Below, piece after piece: positions 18,455-27,103 of a stretch of DNA of 44,064 nucleotides (positions are counted from its first letter, which is position 1; every line of letters begins with the position of its first letter). The stretch spans positions 1 to 44,064 of the forward strand of contig JBKHBT010000016.1 in the NCBI GenBank assembly GCA_046542255.1, written 5' to 3'. Below the pieces are notes generated by a model. The model saw only the letters and a program-made list of their open reading frames with translations. It had not been told where the DNA came from and searched no databases. Source of the DNA: JBKHBT01 sp046542255. Lineage in GTDB: Bacteria > UBP14 > UBA6098 > JBKHBT01. Position numbers and translations under genes: made by a program.

Positions 18455-19417
18455 TTACTCAATATTTTTTTTACTTTTTCTTTTTTGGGCTGCAAGCGTA
18501 TTTCTTTCCCAGAAATATCCACCTGTATAGCCCTGTATAGACCTATCATCATTGGCCATATCAAGCCGTTTTTCAGTCAATAGGCAATATTTCTTATCGA
18601 TTTCAATTCCGAAGAATTTTCGATTTAGTTTCTTAGCAACCACCGAAGTGCTGCCGCTTCCCAGAAATGGATCGAAAACGATATCACCTTTATTCGATGA
18701 TGCAAGAATAATCTTGGCAAGAAGCTTCTCGGGCTTCTGAGTGGGATGGTCGGTATTTTCGGGCATCGACCAGAATGGCACAGATATATCGGTCCAAAGA
18801 TTGGAGGGATGAGTTATTCGGAATTTGCCTTTTTGGCTATTTTGCCAATCTTTTGGTTTGCCATTTTTATCTTTATAGGGTGCTATAACCTGGCGTTTGA
18901 GTTTGACATCATCGACATTAAAAGTGTACTCATCACTCATCGTGCAGAACCATATATCTTCTGAACAATTTTTCCAATTGCTTTTGGCTCCGCGGCCTTT
19001 TTCGCGCTCCCATGTTATTCGGTTTCGTATATGGAAATATATATTGCAGATGCGAAATATCGCAGGCGAAGACTGCCAATCGCCACAGATATAGAGCGAA
19101 CCAGTGTCTTTTAGGATAGCAGGAAGTTTGCAAAGCCAGCTATCGAGCCATTTTTCGTATTCATCCAAAGATTTTTTCTGGAATTTTTTACTCCCAAATT
19201 TTTTATTCATATTATATGGTGGATCAACAAATACAAGATCGACAGAATTCTCGGGAATCTTATCGATGGCATCGAAGATATCCTGATTTATTATTTTGCC
19301 GATTATACCATCGATTTTGCAATTATCATCGATCGTGATAAGCCTCTGTGAATAGATATCTCTATCTTTCTGGCTTAGAGTTATTGTTCTATTTCTTGGA
19401 GCGCGTTTTTTTCTCAT
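18455..19417 (-). CDS. Orphan beta-class DNA methyltransferase (N6-adenine/N4-cytosine type)
   Basis: 320 residues. The catalytic motif DPPYN (65-69) precedes the SAM-binding motif DPFLGSGST (249-257), the order of beta-class amino-methyltransferases. The conserved target-region segments WEREKGRGAKSNWKN and EDIWF, and the HPTQKPEKL motif before motif I, place it in the RsrI/HinfI-like fold (N6_N4_Mtase, PF01555). It transfers methyl from SAM to an exocyclic amino group of a base; the recognition site cannot be read from sequence. No restriction endonuclease gene is next to it, so a regulatory or orphan role is likely. It is transcribed toward the small membrane protein gene. Confidence 0.93.
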   Translation of the reverse strand: MRKKRAPRNRTITLSQKDRDIYSQRLITIDDNCKIDGIIGKIINQDIFDAIDKIPENSVDLVFVDPPYNMNKKFGSKKFQKKSLDEYEKWLDSWLCKLPAILKDTGSLYICGDWQSSPAIFRICNIYFHIRNRITWEREKGRGAKSNWKNCSEDIWFCTMSDEYTFNVDDVKLKRQVIAPYKDKNGKPKDWQNSQKGKFRITHPSNLWTDISVPFWSMPENTDHPTQKPEKLLAKIILASSNKGDIVFDPFLGSGSTSVVAKKLNRKFFGIEIDKKYCLLTEKRLDMANDDRSIQGYTGGYFWERNTLAAQKRKSKKNIE

Positions 19418-19518
19418 ACTATTTAAATCTCGAACCTGGTAATCTAAAAGTAATATTTATTGAAAATTTGAAATGCTTTATCTCCTAAAAACTTTATGCT
19501 TGTGCCTATTAGGATTCT

Positions 19519-19557
19519 GCAGTTTCAATGCGAATTTGAAATTCGAATTGAAACTGC
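19519..19557. repeat. Imperfect 39-bp palindrome
   Basis: GCAGTTTCAAT at 19519-19529 and ATTGAAACTGC at 19547-19557 flank an AT-rich centre that is itself nearly self-complementary (one mismatch pair). It lies between the nrdJ stop and the methyltransferase start, both read on the minus strand. It could be a second transcription-stop structure or a protein-binding site. Confidence 0.6.
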
Positions 19558-19566
19558 TTAATTTAT

Positions 19567-19588
19567 TTTGCGAAATCCGTTTCGCAAA
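19567..19588 (-). terminator. Hairpin just after nrdJ
   Basis: Perfect 9-bp arms TTTGCGAAA and TTTCGCAAA around a 4-nt loop, starting 9 bases past the nrdJ stop. Reading in the nrdJ direction it is followed by ATAAATT, a weak T tract, so termination efficiency is uncertain. Confidence 0.6.
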
Positions 19589-19597
19589 GATAAATAA

Positions 19598-21904
19598 TCA
19601 CCCACACTTGCTAAATCCACAGCTATGACATGTCAGACATCCCTCTTCGCGAGCCAATGTAGCACCACAATCGGGACATGCGCCAACTACCGGGCCTGCT
19701 GAAGAGTTTGATTCGCCCTCGTCCTTATTGCCCTGCGAAGTGCTCATATCGAAAAGGTCGAGCTGCTGCTCCTTCTCCAGCAATGTCTCTTGATGCCATT
19801 TTAATGCCCATGCAATAGCATCTGCGCAGGATAGGATTTTGTGGCCACGGAACCACATCGAATTTGGGCATTGGATTCCTTGAAGCTGTCTTACGATATG
19901 TTTCGGCTCGATACCGCTTCTTAGTGATAGAGAAACCATCCTGGATAATGCTTCAGCCTGGCTGGCGGCACATCCGCCGGATTTGCCAAGATGGCTGAAA
20001 ATCTCGAAGATACCATGTTCGTCTTCATTGACAGTAACATAAAGGCTTCCGCAGCCGGTGCCGACTTTATAGGTTTTGCCCTGTGTCGCATCTGGCCTTT
20101 TGCGCTTTTCGCGATGAGGTAAATATTCCCTGGATTCGACTTTTTCCGGTTTTTTCTCTTCTTCTTTGGATAAGGAAAGCACTTGTTCTGACCTGCTGCC
20201 ATCGCGATATATGGTTACGCCTTTGCACTTAAGGTCATAGGCAAGGCGATAGACTTCTTCGACATCTTCTTTGGTTGCATTATTTGGGAAATTAACGGTC
20301 TTGGATACTGCATTGTCTGTGAATTTCTGGAAAGCTGCCTGAATCTTGATATGCCAGATAGGCGAGACATCATGTGCTGTTACATAAACCTGTTTCAATT
20401 CTTCAGGAATTTCATCTATCTCATGAATTGTTCCGCTCTCGGCGATTTTTTTCATTAATTCCTCGGAATACAGATTTCGCTCTTTGAGTTCCTGTTTGAA
20501 CATTGGATGAACTTCGGTCATTTTGGTTCCGCCCATTACATTGCGAACATATGCCAATGCAAATAGCGGTTCGATTCCGCTGGATGTTGATGAAATGATA
20601 GAAATAGAGCCAGTCGGTGCGATTGTTGTGATTGTGGCATTTCGCATGGGTTTTGAACCGGGATAATCGAATATGCTTCCCTCATAGGCTGGAAAGCTGC
20701 CCCGTTTCTCGCCGATTTCCTGCGATTTCTTATGTCCGCGTTCGCGTATGAAACGCATGATATCCTCGGCAGTTTTCACTGCTTTTTCCGAATTGTATGC
20801 AATTCCCAATTGAAATAATAGGTCTGCAAAGCCCATAATGCCAAGGCCTATTTTGCGTGTTTTCAATGTCTGCTCAGCGATTTTTTCAATAGGGTAGCGA
20901 TTGGCATCTATTACATTATCTAGGAAGTGCACAGCATCATCGACAACCTCACCGAGTTTATCCCAATTGATTTTGCCGCCCTCTGCAAAATGCACAAGAT
21001 TAATAGATCCCAGATTGCAAGATTCATAAGGTAAAAGAGGCTGCTCGCCGCAAGGATTTGTCGATTCGATTTCGCCCAGATTTGGTGTTGGGTTATTATT
21101 ATTCATTCTGTCGAGAAATATAATACCTGGCTCGCCAGTTGCCCATGCCGAATCGAGAATCTTATCGAAAACTTGCTGAGCATTCAGTTTCTTGCCAATT
21201 CGCTCTTGAGTTCTTGGATTAATCAGGTCATAAGCAGAACCGCTATCTACTGCCTTCATGAAATCCTCTGTCATTCCGACTGAGATATTGAAATTGTTTA
21301 GCTTATTAAGATCATTTTTGACAGTGATAAAATCGAGAATATCGGGATGATCGACACGAAGTACGGCCATATTAGCGCCGCGGCGAGTTCCACCTTGCTT
21401 GACTGTTTCGGTTGCGCTATCGAAAACATCCATGAATGAAAGCGGCCCAGATGATATTCCTGCTGTGGAATGAACCAGGTCATTTTGTGGGCGGAGCCTC
21501 GAGAAAGAAAAGCCAGTACCGCCACCGGATTTATGAATAAGAGCAGTATTTTTGACCGTCTCGAAAATTGCATCCATCGAGTCTTCGACAGGAAGGACAA
21601 AACAAGCCGAGAGCTGGCCGAGATATCTTCCTGCATTCATAAGTGTCGGAGAATTGGGCATGAATTTGCGTTCTGTCATTAGCTTATAGAATCTTAATGC
21701 GGTTTCTTTGATATTTGCATTTTGCTCATATTCCTTATCGACCATTGCGATTGTCTCTGCGACTCTTTTGAACATGTCTTCCGGCTCTTCTGTAACATCG
21801 CCGGATTTATTTCGCTTTAGATAGCGCTTTTTCAGGACGGTAAGAGAGTTTTTCGTTAAATCAGCTTTTTGAAGCTGGCTCTTCTTTAAGATTTCTTCTG
21901 ACAT
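19598..21904 (-). CDS. nrdJ: Adenosylcobalamin-dependent ribonucleotide reductase (class II)
   Basis: 768 residues. It reduces ribonucleotides to deoxyribonucleotides using a thiyl radical generated from coenzyme B12, with no oxygen needed. Visible landmarks are SPTLMNAG and SACFVLP with Cys101, HKSGGGTGFSFSRLRP, KQGGTRRGANMA, the active-site trio Asn283-Cys285-Glu287 in STNPCGEQPLLPYESCNLGS, and PTGSISIIS. After about residue 580 come the low-complexity linker, a domain with GTGCGSLYVTVN, and a C-terminal zinc ribbon (CPDCG...CHSCGFSKCG). Start ATG at 21904 has a GGGGGG ribosome site. NrdR-type boxes and a promoter lie upstream. No class I or III reductase is seen here. Confidence 0.97.
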   Translation of the reverse strand: MSEEILKKSQLQKADLTKNSLTVLKKRYLKRNKSGDVTEEPEDMFKRVAETIAMVDKEYEQNANIKETALRFYKLMTERKFMPNSPTLMNAGRYLGQLSACFVLPVEDSMDAIFETVKNTALIHKSGGGTGFSFSRLRPQNDLVHSTAGISSGPLSFMDVFDSATETVKQGGTRRGANMAVLRVDHPDILDFITVKNDLNKLNNFNISVGMTEDFMKAVDSGSAYDLINPRTQERIGKKLNAQQVFDKILDSAWATGEPGIIFLDRMNNNNPTPNLGEIESTNPCGEQPLLPYESCNLGSINLVHFAEGGKINWDKLGEVVDDAVHFLDNVIDANRYPIEKIAEQTLKTRKIGLGIMGFADLLFQLGIAYNSEKAVKTAEDIMRFIRERGHKKSQEIGEKRGSFPAYEGSIFDYPGSKPMRNATITTIAPTGSISIISSTSSGIEPLFALAYVRNVMGGTKMTEVHPMFKQELKERNLYSEELMKKIAESGTIHEIDEIPEELKQVYVTAHDVSPIWHIKIQAAFQKFTDNAVSKTVNFPNNATKEDVEEVYRLAYDLKCKGVTIYRDGSRSEQVLSLSKEEEKKPEKVESREYLPHREKRKRPDATQGKTYKVGTGCGSLYVTVNEDEHGIFEIFSHLGKSGGCAASQAEALSRMVSLSLRSGIEPKHIVRQLQGIQCPNSMWFRGHKILSCADAIAWALKWHQETLLEKEQQLDLFDMSTSQGNKDEGESNSSAGPVVGACPDCGATLAREEGCLTCHSCGFSKCG

Positions 21905-22018
21905 TATGCCCCCCGGTAAAATGAGTCAAAAAATTCCAAAATTTCCTCCCAAAAACCAAAAAAAGGTTTGAGAATCAAAAGTTTTCTATATTTTTTATAA
22001 TCTTTAATTTCGAAAATC

Positions 22019-22047
22019 AATATATAGACATATCCCATTCGAGTCAA
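22019..22047 (-). promoter_or_regulatory. Promoter for nrdJ
   Basis: On the minus strand: TTGACT (complement of 22042-22047), exact 17-bp spacer, TATATT (complement of 22019-22024). It implies a leader of roughly 105 nt before the nrdJ start. The two NrdR-like palindromes begin 10 bp upstream of the -35 box. Confidence 0.75.
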
Positions 22048-22056
22048 GATAAAAAA

Positions 22057-22072
22057 ACACAATATATTGTGC
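22057..22072. promoter_or_regulatory. NrdR box 1
   Basis: ACACAATATATTGTGC agrees with the known NrdR consensus acaCwAtATaTwGtgt at nearly every position. NrdR is the zinc-ATP cone repressor of ribonucleotide reductase genes; its own gene is not in the window. Confidence 0.8.
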
Positions 22073-22088
22073 CCGGAGCTTATTAATA

Positions 22089-22104
22089 CCACAAGTTATT
22101 GTGG
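22089..22104. promoter_or_regulatory. NrdR box 2
   Basis: CCACAAGTTATTGTGG is a second 16-bp palindrome whose centre is 32 bp from that of box 1, close to three helical turns, the arrangement known for paired NrdR boxes. Its centre is less AT-palindromic than box 1, so it is the weaker site. Confidence 0.7.
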
Positions 22105-22201
22105 TTACTTGAGATATTTAATTGTTAATTTTTTTCTGCTTAATTTTATCTTAATTTTATTAAGTTGTTGATAAAATTCTTTTGCAACTTAAATTACCTT
22201 C

Positions 22202-23815
22202 ATGAATACTCTGGATGTAAAAATTTTGGCAAGAGCCTTGAAAGACAAGATTGCTAATTGGAAGATCCACAATACTTTCGGCAATACCGATGAATTTGTT
22301 ATACATATTGGAAACGACTCAGCTTCTGGCACAAATTCTGATATTAGGCCAGATGCAGGCTCATTGATTTTCAAAAAGCAAGGTGATTTTTCCTGTTTAT
22401 ATTTCAGCAATAGTTTTCCGAAGCCTGCGAAAAATTCATGGAAACCCGGAATACCGGATTACTTTATCGATGATGTCGAGGCCATAGATTCTGATAGGAT
22501 AATTCTTCTGCATTTATCTAAAGGAAATGATCAGGACAAGAAGCTATATATAGAAATTACAGGCAGAAGGGCAAATCTTATTCTTACAGATGAAAATGAC
22601 ATCATAATTACTTGTCTTATCAGGATAACCGGCCCAAAAAATAGCTATAGAAAGCTGATTGCTGGGAGTAGATATAAGCTTCCGCCTCCCATGGAAAGGC
22701 TTTGTCCATCGGTGGTTCAATCGCATGAGATCTGGGAAAGATGGATTTCGAAAATTGAACTCGCTATCAAAGAAAGCACTATTAGGTCGAGATTTTTCTG
22801 GGAGAAATATTACGAAAAGGCAATTGATAGCAAGTCTGCTCTTGAACTTATGGAATCGATTAAGCAACTCGACCAGCCCATGACTCTTTTTCGAGAAGAT
22901 CTTGAGCTTTTGCCATTTTATATCGATTCTCTGAATGCCGAGATATTCAATAGCCATCTGGATGCTTTTAGTGAATATTTCAGTCTATTGACAGATGATA
23001 TCAAAGGCGAAGAATATAAAATTGTCCAGAAAGAAATTGAAGTACTTCAAAAAAAGAAGCAAGCACTTCAAAGTGAATTAAAAAAATGGCATGATGAAGA
23101 ATATTATCGTCAGAGAGCTGATTCACTGGCTTCCAATCTTCACAAGATAGGCAAAAAAGACAAAAAAGCCGTAATCGAAAATGTACATAATCCAGAAGAG
23201 ATATTGGAAATAGACATAAATGGCGAAATGCTGCCATCCGAGAATTTAGCGCATCTCTACAAACTTGCAAATAAAGCCGCTTCGATTAAAGATGAAGTAC
23301 CTCGAATTATCGATACGATAGAAAGACAAATCGATAGGTATAAACTGGCACTACAAGACAGAAAAGTTCTTTTCGAACTTGTTAAAAAGCTAAAAAGGAA
23401 AAATCCCGAGAAAACCAAAAAGCAAAAGGTCGAAAAGAAGCATTATCGAGAATTTTTTCATAAGGGATTCAAAATATTTATTGGTAAAAATGCTGCTGGA
23501 AATGACTATATCACATTGCGGTTGGCCAAAGCACATGACTATTGGCTTCATGCTCGTGGAGTTCCCGGTTCACATGTTGTGATAAAACGTAATAAAAATC
23601 AACAAATACCTCGCGAAGTCCTAATTGTTGCTGCCAAGCTTGCAGCTTTCTATAGCAACAATCGATATGAAGGGATCACTGATGTAATATATACAGAACG
23701 TCGTTGGGTGCAAAAAATAAGTGGTCGAATTGGAGCTGTGAGGACTTTACAAGATAAGACAATTGCGATAAAGCCAGCAAGCGAGAAAGATGTTTCAGAA
23801 TACAGAATACAATAG
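22202..23815 (+). CDS. rqcH: NFACT-family protein (RqcH/Rqc2 homologue)
   Basis: 537 residues. NFACT-N (about 1-180) keeps the Asp98-Arg99 pair equivalent to the DR dyad that B. subtilis RqcH needs for alanine tailing, and the TGRRANLIL segment. A long coiled coil spans about 255-420, and NFACT-R (about 425-520) has HKGFKIFIGKNAAGND, DYWLHARGVPGSHVVIK and RRWVQKISGRIGAV. Homologues bind stalled 50S-nascent chain complexes and add C-terminal alanine tails in ribosome quality control. There is no clear Shine-Dalgarno sequence before ATG 22202. It is divergent from nrdJ with a 297-bp shared upstream region. The annotation 'fibronectin-binding' often given to the family is probably secondary. Confidence 0.93.
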   Translation: MNTLDVKILARALKDKIANWKIHNTFGNTDEFVIHIGNDSASGTNSDIRPDAGSLIFKKQGDFSCLYFSNSFPKPAKNSWKPGIPDYFIDDVEAIDSDRIILLHLSKGNDQDKKLYIEITGRRANLILTDENDIIITCLIRITGPKNSYRKLIAGSRYKLPPPMERLCPSVVQSHEIWERWISKIELAIKESTIRSRFFWEKYYEKAIDSKSALELMESIKQLDQPMTLFREDLELLPFYIDSLNAEIFNSHLDAFSEYFSLLTDDIKGEEYKIVQKEIEVLQKKKQALQSELKKWHDEEYYRQRADSLASNLHKIGKKDKKAVIENVHNPEEILEIDINGEMLPSENLAHLYKLANKAASIKDEVPRIIDTIERQIDRYKLALQDRKVLFELVKKLKRKNPEKTKKQKVEKKHYREFFHKGFKIFIGKNAAGNDYITLRLAKAHDYWLHARGVPGSHVVIKRNKNQQIPREVLIVAAKLAAFYSNNRYEGITDVIYTERRWVQKISGRIGAVRTLQDKTIAIKPASEKDVSEYRIQ

Positions 23816-23948
23816 GGTTCATGATAATGATATCCATAAAGGGTTCTTTTAACACCGTTTGATATGGTTGTTTTATTGGCTTTTTGACCAATAAATTGAT
23901 TAAAGAAAAAGAAATATTTGTAATGTAAATCATCATATAAAAAAAGGC

Positions 23949-23976
23949 TTGACATTAAGGCAAGTTTGCATAATTT
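23949..23976 (+). promoter_or_regulatory. Candidate promoter for the Memo-AMMECR1/M23 pair
   Basis: TTGACA at 23949-23954, 16-bp spacer, TAATTT at 23971-23976, about 110 bp before the ATG at 24086. The perfect -35 hexamer makes this one of the better promoter matches in the window. Confidence 0.6.
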
Positions 23977-24085
23977 TAAATGATGTTATGGTGATTCGAA
24001 GGACTCTAAACAGTATGGGGAGTGTCGATAAGCATTTTGTTACAGTTTTGGTTAGAACTCAATAGGTTTAGCTTAGAGAAAACTG

Positions 24086-25549
24086 ATGCAAAGAAATCGA
24101 CATATAAAAATATTACTTGTATTACTGGCTTTCGCCTCCATTAATTCACAAAGCATATTAGATAGTGATATTGTTTACGAGCCATCATCGGCTGGTATTC
24201 TTTATCCGCGAGATATGAAAGATTTATCAGGGCAAATCGAGTCTTTCATAAAACAGTCGCATAAATGTCGTGCTGGGGAATATCCCAATATATTGATTGT
24301 ACCCGGCGCATCTTATCTTTACATCGGCGGGCTTTTGGCCGATGCCTACACACAGGTCAGGGGTATCTCCTATGATGCAGTTATAATCATTGCTCCCAGT
24401 GCAGATGAAAATCTCGATGGGGTAGCTATTTTTCCAGGGCTTTACTATCGTTCTTTGCTTGGCGCTCTTCAGGCAAATGAAAGCATCGTGTCCAATATTC
24501 TGGCACAGGATAATAATTTTATAAGGCTCTCGCAAAGCGGATTCAGAGGCAATAAATTTATTGATGTCCAGTTGCCTTTTATTCAATACGTTTTTGGAAA
24601 TCGAGACATCGTTACATTATGTGTCGGAAGGCTCGACCATGATAAAATAGAATCAATAGCAAATAGTATTACAAAAGCTAATATGGGCAAAAATGTATTG
24701 TATATTATTGCCAGTAATGGTAAAAACACTACTTCTATCAAAGATATGAATTTGTATAATCGCTCGGTATGTCGAAAAATAAAAAGTTGCAATACCTTTC
24801 AAATCGATGTTAAAGGTAGCGAAGTTTTTCAATTGCAGGATAATGAGCTTGTTTTGCAATTGGGCATGGAAATTGCTGAAAATATAAATGCCAATTCAGC
24901 AGAAGTGTATCGAATTAATAATGCAACTGGCCTTTCGAAAGACAGGCAGACATATGAAACCTATATTTCAGCCGGATTATATGTTTCAGATAATGAAATA
25001 GATATTGAAAATCTCGATCTTACTGAAAAGGAAGTCAATATTATTGTTGACTATGTTCTTTCTTCCTTGAAAACCAGGGTAACACAAAAAGCAAAACTTG
25101 TAAAGCTCCCCGAATATCTTGCTAAAAGACGTTTTGGTATTTATATGAAGATATCAAGGGACAAGAAATTAATTACTAATGGAGCAGAACTATTTTCCAA
25201 TCAGACTCTCGAGCAGTCGATTGAGAGTGTTTTAAATTATATCATTTTTAGCGATCCTGTTGTTGGTGCCTTAAATATTGAAAAACTCAAGGGTGTCAAT
25301 ATCGAGATAGTTATCACTGGAAGAGGAAGAAGGTTTTTACCTGGTGATTCATATCCTGAAGATGGCCTGGTTTACCTCAAGTACGATAATTATTCGAGTT
25401 TAAATTATATCGATGAAGATTCAAAAGCAGGAGAAAAGGTTTTGCGTGACCTTTGCCTAAAGGCGGGTTTACTTTATGATTGCTGGCAGGATGAAGCAGC
25501 GATTGTTTATATTTTCGATACCGTTAGCCGCAAAAGGAGATTCAATTAA
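24086..25549 (+). CDS. Secreted fusion of degenerate Memo and AMMECR1 domains
   Basis: 487 residues with a signal peptide (about 1-22). Residues about 30-305 follow the Memo/AmmeMemoRadiSam B pattern: GILYPRDMKDL, a VPGASYLYIGG segment, IIAPSADEN and VQLPFIQ. The metal-binding positions are lost: PHAGYxYxG has become PGASYLYIG (73-81), PSH has become PSA (104-106), and the SSDxxH segment reads ASNGKN (209-214). Residues about 312-480 follow AMMECR1 (LTEKEVNIIVDY, LPEYLAKRRFGIYMKI, then CLKAGLLYDCWQDEAAIVYIFD) but lack the LRGCIG signature. The radical-SAM third partner is absent. It is 3 bp from an M23 peptidase gene, suggesting an envelope job. Catalysis seems unlikely. Confidence 0.85.
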   Translation: MQRNRHIKILLVLLAFASINSQSILDSDIVYEPSSAGILYPRDMKDLSGQIESFIKQSHKCRAGEYPNILIVPGASYLYIGGLLADAYTQVRGISYDAVIIIAPSADENLDGVAIFPGLYYRSLLGALQANESIVSNILAQDNNFIRLSQSGFRGNKFIDVQLPFIQYVFGNRDIVTLCVGRLDHDKIESIANSITKANMGKNVLYIIASNGKNTTSIKDMNLYNRSVCRKIKSCNTFQIDVKGSEVFQLQDNELVLQLGMEIAENINANSAEVYRINNATGLSKDRQTYETYISAGLYVSDNEIDIENLDLTEKEVNIIVDYVLSSLKTRVTQKAKLVKLPEYLAKRRFGIYMKISRDKKLITNGAELFSNQTLEQSIESVLNYIIFSDPVVGALNIEKLKGVNIEIVITGRGRRFLPGDSYPEDGLVYLKYDNYSSLNYIDEDSKAGEKVLRDLCLKAGLLYDCWQDEAAIVYIFDTVSRKRRFN

Positions 25550-25552
25550 GAT

Positions 25553-26896
25553 ATGCTTAAAGTAGACTTAAGTAAAAAACCAAGAAGTAAATTCACTAAA
25601 TGGACAAACAGGATTTTTAAAGGGCGCCGTGGTGCATGCATTGCCATTTCTGTGCTTCTTATTTTTCTTGGTATTAGGTTTTTGATAGACAATAAGCAGT
25701 CTAATTCTATTATTCAAGATGCTCAAGCGGCGACATATATTTCCAATACATGTCTTTACAAAGGCGCAATCGAGAAGGATCAATCATTATTTATCGCCCT
25801 TACCGATGCTGGAATTTCTCCAAAGCATGTTGATCATATCCAAAGAGGTTTGAGAGGGACTTTCGATCTTCGCAAGCTACGTCCGGGAGATTATTATGAA
25901 ATCTCATATAGTATGTGCGGCGATACAATGCGATTCCATCTTGATAGGTCATTGTGGGAGAAGTATGATGTAGTCAAAACGCCAGATACATTATATAGTA
26001 TAAAAGACAGCACATCTCTGGAATACAATCTGGTTGCTGCACAGGGAGTCATCGAGAATACGCTGTGGCAATCTATGAGAAATGCTGGAATGTCGCCGAA
26101 ACTTATCATGCGTTTTACCGATCTTCTCAGCTACGATTTTGATTTCGTCACCGATACGAGAAATGGCCAGCAATTTAGAGTGCTTTATGAGCAGTTTAGC
26201 TATGATGGTGAGCCGATTCGTCTTGGTAGAGTGGTTTTTGTACAGTATCAGGAGCTTTCTGGCAAAAAGCATGAAGCCTGTTTCTATAAAGACCCGGATG
26301 GTAAAGAAGGATATTATAATCTTAAAGGAAAATCTGCGAAAAGATCACTGCTAAAGACACCTCTTAAATATTCAAGGATTTCCAGTGGTTACTCTAATGC
26401 AAGATTCCATCCCATACTTAAAAAATATCGCCCACATCATGGAGTTGACTATGCAGCACCAAGCGGAACTCCGATTGTTGCATCCGGTAGGGGTAAAGTT
26501 ATAGTTTGTGGTTTTATAAAAGGTTATGGGCATACCGTAAGAATTCAACATGCTAATAATATTCAGACATGGTACCATCACCTTTCACGCTATGCGTCTG
26601 GAATTAAAAGCGGCAAATGGGTAAATGAGGGCCAGGTTATCGGTTATGTTGGCTCTACAGGCCTTTCAACAGGGCCACACCTTGATTATCGAGTAAAAGT
26701 CGGCGGCAAATTCGTTAATCCTCTGAAATATGCTTTCCCGAGTGGGCCTCCTGTACCTTCAAAGTATATGGAAGATTATCTTGGAAGAGCTCAAAAAATA
26801 GAACACTTAACATTAGAATTGTCTCATTTGCATAAAGTCAGAATTGCCAGCAATGATAATAAAAAACAAGAAATACTTGATGAAAATGCTAATTAA
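25553..26896 (+). CDS. Membrane-anchored M23 (LytM-type) peptidase-like protein
   Basis: 447 residues: a basic N-terminus, a membrane anchor (about 28-45), a periplasmic region similar to the LysM-like/Csd3-type N-terminal domains of M23 proteins (about 66-235), and the LytM domain (about 275-400). HxxxD zinc ligands are His295 and Asp299 (HHGVD), the conserved His343 is in YHHLSRY, and GPHLD (374-378) holds His376. The usual GPHLHY second ligand His is replaced by Asp378, so it may bind zinc with Asp or be a non-catalytic activator. Such proteins cut or regulate cutting of peptidoglycan cross-links. Start lies 3 bp after the upstream stop, with GGAG inside the previous gene. Confidence 0.92.
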   Translation: MLKVDLSKKPRSKFTKWTNRIFKGRRGACIAISVLLIFLGIRFLIDNKQSNSIIQDAQAATYISNTCLYKGAIEKDQSLFIALTDAGISPKHVDHIQRGLRGTFDLRKLRPGDYYEISYSMCGDTMRFHLDRSLWEKYDVVKTPDTLYSIKDSTSLEYNLVAAQGVIENTLWQSMRNAGMSPKLIMRFTDLLSYDFDFVTDTRNGQQFRVLYEQFSYDGEPIRLGRVVFVQYQELSGKKHEACFYKDPDGKEGYYNLKGKSAKRSLLKTPLKYSRISSGYSNARFHPILKKYRPHHGVDYAAPSGTPIVASGRGKVIVCGFIKGYGHTVRIQHANNIQTWYHHLSRYASGIKSGKWVNEGQVIGYVGSTGLSTGPHLDYRVKVGGKFVNPLKYAFPSGPPVPSKYMEDYLGRAQKIEHLTLELSHLHKVRIASNDNKKQEILDENAN

Positions 26897-26915
26897 TTTC
26901 ACATATAGATTTCAC

Positions 26916-26944
26916 TTGACACAAAACTTATATATAGGTTTATT
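26916..26944 (+). promoter_or_regulatory. Candidate promoter for the 27-40 kb envelope cluster
   Basis: TTGACA at 26916-26921, 17-bp spacer, TTTATT at 26939-26944. It is 160 bp before the first gene of the cluster. The -10 match is weak. Confidence 0.45.
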
Positions 26945-26999
26945 TAGTGATTATTTGGGAGATGTACAGGAAAGAAAACATATATGGTAGTAAAGAGCT

Positions 27000-27042
27000 T
27001 CAAGGCAATTATAGTCTTCTTGTGGAAAGGCTATGGCCTTGA
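27000..27042 (+). promoter_or_regulatory. Leader stem-loop before the envelope cluster
   Basis: TCAAGGC (27000-27006) pairs with GCCTTGA (27036-27042), and inside it ATAG (27011-27014) pairs with CTAT (27031-27034), giving an interrupted stem with a 16-nt loop. It lies between the candidate promoter and the first start codon. No known riboswitch is recognised. Confidence 0.4.
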
Positions 27043-27103
27043 GTTTGTTCATAAAGATGCGGTTAATAATTGAAAATAAATATAAAACGAGGAGAATAAG
27101 AAG

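Noticed and set aside
21905..22060. Cobalamin riboswitch in the nrdJ leader
   Set aside because: No B12-box or conserved core could be found on the minus strand, and the leader of about 105 nt is too short for the class.
23650..23955. Minus-strand ORFs overlapping the end of the NFACT gene
   Set aside because: They are antisense to the conserved NFACT-R domain and then run through low-complexity AT-rich sequence.
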